Below are positions 6,232 to 10,860 of a stretch of DNA of 10,860 nucleotides, piece by piece; position 1 is the first letter of the stretch, and every line of letters begins with the position of its first letter. The notes below the pieces were generated by a model. The model was given only the letters and a program-made list of their open reading frames with translations, was not told where the DNA came from and made no database searches. Location of the stretch: assembly GCA_026770585.1 (NCBI GenBank), contig MU647041.1, positions 179,775-190,634 of the forward strand, read 5' to 3'. This DNA is from Baffinella frigidus (Eukaryota > Cryptophyceae > Cryptomonadales > Baffinellaceae). Made by a program: the position numbers and the translations under genes.

Positions 6232-8477
6232 ATGGAGATTGACTACGCATCCCCGACGGTAACGGAGGCGTTGGAAGATGGAAGCGCGACGATGATCTGG
6301 CTGCACGGGATGGGCGATCAGGGGAAAGAGTGGCAGCGTCTGTCGCAGAGCGTGGCGGTGCCCTGGGTCAAGTTTATCTGCCCGACTGCGCCCCGCGCTC
6401 CATCCACCATCAACAAGGGGTTTGAGCTCAACCAGTGGTACGACGTCGAAGGATTGGACGTCAAGGTCCGTGCGCCCCATGTCTCAACCAGCCGCTTCCC
6501 CCGAGCCCCCGAGGACTTTCCCAAACTCGAATCCGGCCATTGAGCAAGGAATCTTCCGAGAGGAGGTGATGTCCCTGCGTAACGCGCCACACCCTCGTGG
6601 TAAATCGGCATGCACCAACGCAGGAGCTGCGCGCGGACACGGCCGGTATGCAGCAGAGCATCGACTACATCCTCTCGCTCGTCGACGCGGAGGTGGCCAG
6701 CGGCACTCCGGAGGAGCGGATTGTGCTTGGCGGCTTCTCGCAGGGTCAGCTACTCCCTAAACCCTAAACCCTGAACTCTAGACCCTAGCCCCTAAGCCCT
6801 GTGCCCTGGACCCTAAACCCCTAAACCCTAGCTACTGCCTCAACCCCCCCGCCCCCATGCTTCTTCTTCTTCTTGTTCTTAGTCTCGGGATAGGATACAA
6901 GACGGTTCCTTTTGCGAAGGGTGCATAGCATCGACCAGCAGTGTTTGCGCGTGGCTCTCAGCTTTCCAAAGTCGACAAAGTTAACAACATGGGCACCGCG
7001 CCAACGCATCGCTCGCGTGCAGCAGAGATTTCAGTGATCGCGCCTTGGTGGCCTTGTATTGATCGCGGCTTTGGTGCCACAGGATGCTGTTGGCATCGCG
7101 CACGGCGTTTGCATGGGCTAGCATCGCTCGCATCGCTCGTGCATCCTTTGGTGTTGACTTGCGCAGGAGGGTGCTTCGCGTATTCGAGGGTGGCTCACAG
7201 CTTTCTCTGCTGTAAGGCCAAGAACCTGTGAATGGCAGCTAGAGTCTCCTGGGTTGAATTGAGCAGGAGGGTGCATCGCGTGTGTGCGCTCTCACGTCTC
7301 CCTCGTCTTACAGCTGATAAACCTGTGGACAGCACCTAGTCTCCCTGCGCGAATGGGGCACGAGGGTGCATCACGTGTCCACTGAGAGCCGGCAGGGAAT
7401 CGCTCATGTCATCTTGTGTGACTTGGGCAGGAGGGTTCATCGTGTGTGTGTGCGCCCACGTCTCCTTCGCCTTACAGCAGAGAACCCTGTGAATAACACC
7501 TACTCTGATTGGGTGACTTGGGCAGGAGGGTGCATTGCGCTTGCGGCGGCGCTGCAGTGCAAGAAGCAGCTCGGCGGCTGCGTCGTGGTCTCCTCGTGGT
7601 TCCCCAGGTATCCTCCCCCCCACTTTCCACTTCCCAAGTCACCTCTGTTTTTGAAAGCGGCGGCGCTGCAGTGCAAGAAGCAGCTCGGCGGTTCCCCGGG
7701 AGGATGTCTGCCAGATGTGGCAGACATCCTCCCGCCCACTTTCCACTTTCCACGTCGCTTTTTGTTTCGAAAGTGGAAGGGGCGAAGTGAACGACCCCCT
7801 CTCGCGCGCGCAGAGGGGTGGCTGACAGGCCCTCGGAGGCAAACGCGCGCCTGCCGGTCCTCATCTGCCATGACTCCCTCCCTCTCTTCCTCTCTTCTTC
7901 TCTCCCTCTCCCTCTCCCTCTCCCTCTCCCTCTCCCTCTCTCTCTCTTGATAGAGGACTCTCTCTCTCTCTCTCCCTCTCTCTCTCTCTCAAGGACACTC
8001 TCTCTCCCTCGCGCGCGCAGGGGGGTGGCAGACACGCCGTCAGAGGCAAACGCGCAGCTGCCGGTGCTCATCTGCCATGGCGACCGTGACCCCATCGCCA
8101 AGGTGCTGACCCCCTAGCACGCCACCATCCACACTCACCTGCGCAAATCATTCAAGTCATTACTTTCTGCCAACCAAATTCAGTACACATTCAGGTCTTA
8201 TGGGTAATAGTCAAGCATCTGGATACTAATTTTCGTTGCCAGAAAAGCAATATTTTTGTTATTTCCGGAGTTTCAATGAACACAGCGCCCTCGCGTGTCT
8301 GGCCCTCGGAGAGAGGGGGGGGGGGCGGAGACGTGACGCGGCAGGTTTTCAGGTGGAGCGGTCGGTCAAGTCGTTCGAGTACCTCTAGCAGTGGGGCTTC
8401 CTACCCTATTATTTTCACCACGAATCGACCACTTTTGGAGAGAAATCACGGAATTCCCGTGAATGAACATCTCGCTC

Positions 8478-8533
<56 letters not shown>

Positions 8534-8995
8534 GTGGAGTGGTCGGTGAAGTCGTTCGAGTACCTGCAGCAGCTGGGGCTGCCGACCCTCGGAAACATCT
8601 ACCCCGAGATCGGCCACGAATTCTCCTCCTCTGAGGTCTGCCGCTGCCCCAGTCGCCTCGACCCACTATTCTCGAATTGACAGGCTGGGCGTGTGGTACG
8701 AATTCATCAACGACTTTCGGGTGGAAACAGGCCCGGTGTCACCAAGATGGCGAGACCCAATGAGACTTGCACAGAGCTAGGAGGTGTGCCCATTTGCCAT
8801 GCGAGAGGGAGAGATGTGCCGGTCATTTTCCTGGACTAGCGTAGCGTACCCCGAATAGAGGCGAGGTAGCGTTGCCTCGAATGCAGGCGAGGTGGCGTTG
8901 CCCCGAACACAGGCAAGGTAACGTCGAATGGTGGGCGGGAGCAGGTGCTGGACATCCGCGAGTTTCTGCAGAAGAACGTCCCCCCGACCTTTACG
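6061..8995 (+). CDS. Plastid-targeted acyl-protein thioesterase / carboxylesterase (LYPLA family), six exons
   Basis: Predicted alpha/beta-hydrolase that cleaves thioester- or ester-linked acyl groups from proteins or lysolipids. I join six exons by GT-AG introns with consistent phases: 6061-6465, 6624-6744, 7526-7607, 8021-8102, 8534-8635, 8945-8995 (843 nt, 281 codons). Family marks in order are LHGMGD (residues 81-86, oxyanion region), NQWYDVEGLD, GGFSQGG with nucleophile Ser174, SSWFP, CHGDRDP with catalytic Asp226, GHEF with catalytic His258, and the C-terminal helix DIREFLQKNVPP. Without the presequence the length (about 220 residues) is normal for the family. The start is the ATG at 6061, which has G at +4 and is followed by a signal peptide. 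The last exon either stays open through telomere-like repeats to a TAA at 9032-9034 or is spliced at 8996 (ACG|GTAAAC, phase 0) to downstream PDZ exons. Family assignment is firm. Splice sites, especially the exon 1 donor, are inferred. Confidence 0.85.
6745..7525 (+). other. Intron 2 (781 nt), loaded with repeats
   Basis: Interrupts the glycine codon after GGFSQ; donor CAGG|GTCAGC and acceptor GGGCAG|GAGGG. The 5' part holds CCCTAAA-type degenerate telomere heptamers (about 6754-6832) and a CTT-rich stretch (6858-6880). The middle shows CATCGCTCG-type short repeats (7007-7140). The 3' part is a tandem array that repeats the acceptor itself. Confidence 0.7.
7165..7536 (+). repeat. Tandem array repeating an intron acceptor and exon start
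   Basis: GAGGGTGC-type cores preceded by GCAG or GCAC lie at 7168, 7268, 7362, 7431 and 7526 (spacings 100, 94, 69, 95). Each is followed by a CG-rich stretch such as TTCGCG, ATCGCG, ATCACG, ATCGTG or ATTGCG. Between the last copies lies a second shared block containing CACGTCTCC, CTTACAG and CTGTG(A/G)A. The last copy (7526) is the real start of exon 3. The earlier four keep the AG, or a near AG, and the same following bases. Confidence 0.8.
7657..7785 (+). pseudogene. Downstream partial copy of exon 3 and its flank
   Basis: Positions 7657-7691 are identical to 7543-7577 of exon 3 (35 bases, offset 114), encoding AAALQCKKQLGG. The following flanks also align: CCCACTTTCCACTT recurs near 7619 and 7735, and GTTTTTGAAAG corresponds to GTTTCGAAAG. 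The stretch encoding CVVVSSWF is missing, and the donor CAG|GTATCC is replaced by a perfect inverted repeat. It lies inside intron 3 and looks like a dead tandem duplicate. Confidence 0.75.
7698..7733. repeat. Perfect 16-nt inverted repeat in the exon 3 copy
   Basis: Arms GGGAGGATGTCTGCCA (7698-7713) and its exact complement (7718-7733) enclose a GATG loop. It stands where the duplicated exon would have its splice donor. Confidence 0.85.
7814..7875 (+). pseudogene. Upstream copy of exon 4 lacking the catalytic Asp
   Basis: Acceptor CGCGCGCGCAG (to 7813) matches the one before real exon 4 (to 8020), offset 207. In the same frame it reads GVADRPSEANARLPVLICHD, against GVADTPSEANAQLPVLICHG in exon 4. 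After CH it leaves the family sequence (CHDSLP rather than CHGDRDP) and runs into a CT microsatellite with no clear donor. The frame stays open, so inclusion would give a protein without the Asp226 motif. Confidence 0.75.
7870..8004. repeat. CT microsatellite in intron 3
   Basis: CTCCCTCTCC and CTCTCT repeats run almost without break, interrupted by TTGATAGAGGA (near 7948) and AAGGACA (7991). The 3' end leads into CCCTCGCGCGCGCAG, the exon 4 acceptor, and so supplies its polypyrimidine tract. Confidence 0.9.
8353..8400 (+). pseudogene. Upstream copy of exon 5 with an in-frame stop
   Basis: After TTTTCAG it reads VERSVKSFEYL then TAG (8386-8388), matching VEWSVKSFEYLQQLGLP of exon 5 at 8534, offset 181. 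The identity fades near 8400 (TGGGGCTTCCTACCC against TGGGGCTGCCGACCC). It carries a functional-looking acceptor but is closed by the stop. Confidence 0.8.
8470..8531. repeat. CT microsatellite directly abutting the exon 5 acceptor
   Basis: About 60 bases of nearly pure CT repeat end in CAG (8531-8533), immediately before exon 5. The microsatellite is itself the polypyrimidine tract. Confidence 0.9.
8636..8944 (+). other. Intron 5 (309 nt)
   Basis: Donor GAG|GTCTGC, acceptor GGGAGCAG|GTGCTG, both phase 0. Inside, GAGGCGAGGTAGCGTTGCC-type units recur at about 8858, 8885 and 8912 (period 26-27, three copies). An ACAGAGCTAG motif at 8771 also occurs in the left intergenic repeats. Confidence 0.65.
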
Positions 8996-8997
8996 GT

Positions 8998-9165
8998 AAA
9001 CCCCAAACCCCAAACCCTAAACTCTAAATCCTAACCATAAACCATAAACCACAAACCGTAAACCACTCACCATAAATCACACATCATAAATCATCAATCA
9101 TCAATCATGAACCATAAACCATAAACCATAAACCATGACCCTAAACCCTAAACCCTAAACCCTGG
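8998..9165. repeat. Degenerate telomere-like heptamers drifting to CCATAAA
   Basis: CCCTAAA-type units open (9002-9040) and close (9138-9163) the block. The middle is dominated by CCATAAA, CCATAAAT and ATCATAA/ATCAATC variants. The phase of about seven bases is largely kept, so this looks like a diverged heptamer array inside the putative intron 6. Confidence 0.8.
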
Positions 9166-9203
9166 CGGCGGTGACTTCTGGAACACTGATGGGTTGTTGG
9201 CAG

Positions 9204-9227
9204 AAGACGGTGCAGAAGTCGCTGGGA
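9204..9227 (+). pseudogene. Upstream echo of PDZ exon 1
   Basis: After TTGGCAG it reads KTVQKSLG (9204-9227), matching TTVQKPLG of the exon at 9411, offset 207. It then runs into a GA microsatellite instead of ATMEEASFP. It keeps the acceptor and lacks the exon end. Confidence 0.7.
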
Positions 9228-9255
9228 GAGAGAAAGAGAGAGAGAGCGCCGCTGG

Positions 9256-9300
<45 letters not shown>
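9224..9300. repeat. GA microsatellite
   Basis: GAGAGA runs at 9224-9246 and 9257-9300, interrupted by GCGCCGCTGGGAGG, which repeats the GCTGGGAGAGA just before it. The strand bias is opposite to the CT tracts of introns 3 and 4. Confidence 0.85.
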
Positions 9301-9362
9301 GCAGACAGACCAAGAGAAAGAGCGCGGGCGCGCGGCAGAGCTAGCAAGTGTGAACACCGCAT

Positions 9363-9404
9363 ACGGGTAACATGCGGGGTGGGACGGGTAACATGCGGGG
9401 TGGG
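9363..9404 (+). repeat. 21-bp tandem duplication before PDZ exon 1
   Basis: ACGGGTAACATGCGGGGTGG plus G occurs twice (9363 and 9384), ending just before the TGGCAG acceptor of the PDZ exon. Confidence 0.9.
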
Positions 9405-9410
9405 TGGCAG

Positions 9411-10356
9411 ACGACGGTGCAGAAGCCGCTGGGCGCGACGATGGAGGAGGCCTCCTTCCCCTTCAACGGCGTCCAGGTTCTGGGTCTAGCTGTTTATCCT
9501 TTTGCCCTTGGCCTGTGGCCTTTGGCCTCTGGTCTCTGGCCTTTAGGCTGTAGCCTTTAGCCTTGAGCATTCAGGGGTTTTGAGGGACAGGGTTTAGGGT
9601 GGAGGGGTGAGGAGTGAGGACGGCGGAGGCCTCCTTCCCCGTGAAGGGTGTCCAGGTTCACCATCCAATCTTTTTGAAAGGAACACACTGACTACCTGAT
9701 AGAATATGAAGCAAGTGACTAGGGATCAACTCAGTGATCGCTGTCTGGCTTGTATCCGGGCCGCGAGCCCCGGCGCCCAGCCAAGGGTGCAGGGGTTCGG
9801 GGTGAGGAGGGGGCCACATTGCCCTTGACCGGGGTTCAACGAGGGGGGGGGGCTCTTCACGCGGTGCCTCCGTGTGGGGCGCCATTTTTGTACTGGTGGC
9901 GCCATTTTTTATCGCATGGCGCCAGTTGTGTAGTGATGCAGGTCTCTGGCGCAACGGAATAACCTGTACGGTGGCGGACAGGTTGGGGGGCGCAAGGCGT
10001 GATTGCCCCCAGCTTTCATGTTCCCAGCGGCCGTGTTGGTGCAACCGAGTAACCTCGCTACGGATAAGCTGCAATAATCTCAGGCACGTTGGGGGGCTGA
10101 ATGGGAGCAACCTGCTACTGGCATGCCTCCGTGCGGGGAACCATGGCGGTTTTGTTGGTTCTCATCCAGGTCTCTGAAGCAACGGGTTCGTACAGGGTTG
10201 CGTAACAGTAGATGCACAGTACAGGGTTGCCTCGCTTACAAGGAGGCGCACAGCCCTGGGACCCTACAGTAGCTAACCGGGAATGATGTCGGACAGGTTC
10301 AGGGGATGAAGGAGGGGAGCAACGCCGCCGCGGCCGGGGTGCAGGTCGGGGACCAG
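9411..10356 (+). CDS. PDZ-domain exons, probable C-terminal continuation of the esterase gene
   Basis: Exon 9411-9476 (22 codons) reads TTVQKPLGATMEEASFPFNG then VQ and is flanked by GGCAG at its start and CAG|GTTCTG at its end. Exon 10297-10356 (20 codons) reads VQGMKEGSNAAAAGVQVGDQ between GGACAG and CAG|GTGCTC. Joined, they give a PDZ carboxylate-loop start (VQKPLGATMEE), beta3 (GVQVQGMKEGSNAAAAG) and the VGDQVL core. All junctions are phase 0, as is the donor after the last esterase exon (8996), so the pieces read through as one protein. PDZ domains bind short C-terminal peptides and would dock the enzyme to a partner or membrane complex. The second exon may instead run on to VLTLDPP (to about 10382). 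The rest of the PDZ domain, including its last helix and strand, is not identified and probably lies beyond the window. Alternative: a separate PDZ gene whose first exon I cannot see. Confidence 0.55.
9560..9612. repeat. Short heptamer-like and CTTTGGCCT repeats in putative intron 7
   Basis: CCTGTGGCCTTTGGCC-type units (9510-9560, period about 7) lead into GGGTTTAGGGTGGAGGGG. This again follows the donor of a real exon. Confidence 0.6.
9619..9655 (+). pseudogene. Downstream echo of the end of PDZ exon 1
   Basis: GAGGCCTCCTTCCCC followed by GTGAAGGGTGTCCAG|GTTC reads EASFPVKGVQ, matching EASFPFNGVQ of the exon ending at 9476, including the CAG|GTT donor (offset 179). A weaker copy near 9811-9838 reads GATLPLTGVQ. 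Only the 3' end of the exon is present. Confidence 0.7.
9859..10200 (+). repeat. Diverged direct duplication of about 260-bp offset in putative intron 7
   Basis: GTGCCTCCGTGTGGGG (9864) recurs as ATGCCTCCGTGCGGGG (10123). CAGGTCTCTGGCGCAACGG (9939) recurs as CAGGTCTCTGAAGCAACGG (10169). Also inside this stretch, CGTTGGGGGGC...GGGAGCAAC (10087-10110) resembles the start of PDZ exon 2 (10297), and ACAGGTTGGGGGGCG (9979) resembles its acceptor side. Confidence 0.6.
9878..9937. repeat. 20-bp tandem repeat, three units
   Basis: GGCGCCA begins at 9878, 9898 and 9918; units 1 and 2 also share the following T run. The unit contains the palindrome GGCGCC. Confidence 0.75.
10206..10270 (+). mobile_element. 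Half copy of a palindromic repeat element
   Basis: GTACAGGGTTGCCTCGCTTAC (10214 on) followed by AGCCCTGGGACCCTACAGTAG matches the left end and centre of the element at 3299-3417 (GTACAGGGGTACCTCGCTCAT, then GGGCCCTAGGCCCTACTGCAG). No matching right terminal repeat is seen. A short GTACAGGGTTGCGTAAC duplicate lies just upstream (10191). Confidence 0.5.
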
Positions 10357-10860
10357 GTGCTCACCCTCGATCCCCCTGGGGGGTGCCAAGACATTTCACT
10401 CTACACGCCCAGCTCACATGTTTACCCAGGACCGTGCACAACATGCAGTGCATCATGGGTGAGAGCAGGTCGGTGATCAGGTCATCTCCCTCTCTCTCCC
10501 CTCGTACCCATAACGCCACACACAGAATCCCGTACACCTCTGGCCTGCATTCGCGCAAGGGCTGGCATGTGTTCTCTCTGAGGTCTTTCGCCGTAACGCT
10601 CTCGCGTGTCGGGGGACCAGGTCATCACCCTCGACCCCCCCTTCTACACATACGCATCGAACTTTGTTCACGTACCGGTCAAAATATTGACCTGCCTCGG
10701 TCCCCGTTTGAGCCCTTTTTGAGGTTTGCGGTATTCTCGGTGTGGCGTTGCGGCATTCTCTCTCCTGGATCTCCGTGAATGAATCGATCTCTGGTTTTCG
10801 CAGGTGCTCGTCCATCGCGGGTTCTCGTAGATCCCGAGAGAGAGAGGGGGGGGGGGGGGG
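10357..10860 (+). other. Right edge, intron-like with exon echoes and a G run
   Basis: Apart from the PDZ exon echoes, I see no further coding unit that I can support. The window ends in GAGAGAGA followed by a poly-G run of at least 14 bases. Confidence 0.5.
10465..10639 (+). pseudogene. Downstream echoes of PDZ exon 2 core
   Basis: GCAGGTCGGTGATCAGGTCAT (10465 on) and GTGTCGGGGGACCAGGTCAT (10606 on) both repeat the GCAGGTCGGGGACCAGGTGC of the exon at 10341. The 10606 copy reads VSGDQVITLDPPF. A shorter piece, CAGGTGCTCGTCC, follows TTTCG at 10801 and could act as a last exon (VLVHRGFS then TAG at 10828-10830). Confidence 0.65.

Noticed and set aside
6466-6543. Exon 1 could run on in frame (VRAPHVSTSRFPRAPEDFPKLESGH then TGA)
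   Set aside because: APEDFPKLE looks faintly family-like, but it ends in a stop with no donor. Splicing at CAAG|GTCCGT (6466) to CGCAG|GAGCTG (6624) keeps phase 0 and gives a continuous family sequence.
7165-7536. CRISPR-like array
   Set aside because: The spaced repeats are diverged tandem units with related spacers inside a eukaryotic intron; no cas genes are present.
7472-8117. Long frames of Leu/Ser or Arg/Glu repeats (also 8366-8680 and 9141-9362)
   Set aside because: They are translations of CT/GA microsatellites crossing exons; only the esterase exon segments are supported.
1-10860. tRNA or rRNA genes
   Set aside because: I saw no GGTTCGANTCC-type B box with a matching acceptor stem, and no rRNA core sequence, on either strand by eye.

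Overview
The window looks like nuclear DNA of a GC-rich eukaryotic alga. Coding runs are short exons that join across GT-AG introns with matching phases, and the introns and spacers are full of telomere-like heptamers (TTTAGGG and CCCTAAA variants), CT/GA microsatellites, poly-G runs and palindromic mobile-element-like repeats. The one confidently recognised gene begins with a signal peptide that ends AHA|F, followed by an Arg/Ala/Ser/Thr-rich stretch. This is the bipartite plastid presequence typical of algae with secondary red plastids (cryptophytes, haptophytes, stramenopiles). I favour such an alga, perhaps a cryptophyte or haptophyte, but cannot fix the species. Nothing prokaryotic is supported.

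Layout. 1-3000: a probable minus-strand gene for a Pro/Gln-rich, low-complexity protein. Its short exons share an M-R-Q-M-V motif and end in CAG before a GT donor, and they lie within long degenerate telomere-like arrays. A 142-bp palindromic element sits at 344-485. 3000-5030: mostly repeats, with a second palindromic element (3299-3417) and a minus-strand piece resembling the last strand of a PDZ domain (near 4007, with an echo at 4165). 5030-5861: minus-strand coding candidates, namely a PDZ core exon (5273-5355), a helical C-terminal exon (5032-5133) and a possible N-terminal exon (5616-5861). 5862-6060: a short divergent promoter-like region. 6061-8995: a six-exon plus-strand gene for an acyl-protein thioesterase/carboxylesterase of the LYPLA family with a complete Ser-Asp-His triad. 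9411-10356: two phase-0 exons encoding a PDZ domain, probably the same gene continuing past a phase-0 donor at 8996, which would give an esterase-PDZ fusion.

The most unusual feature is a pattern. Most coding exons, on both strands, are accompanied within about 90-270 bases by one or more degraded partial copies ('echo exons') that often keep the splice acceptor or donor. In the esterase gene, the intron 2 acceptor plus the first bases of exon 3 recur five times at mostly 94-100 base spacing. Exon 3 is followed by a broken copy whose donor is replaced by a perfect hairpin. Exon 4 is preceded by an open copy lacking the catalytic Asp, and exon 5 by a copy with an in-frame stop. Both PDZ exons have several echoes. 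This could be a local intron-growth or exon-duplication process, a source of alternative or poison exons, or in part an assembly artefact. It is the best candidate here for something undescribed.
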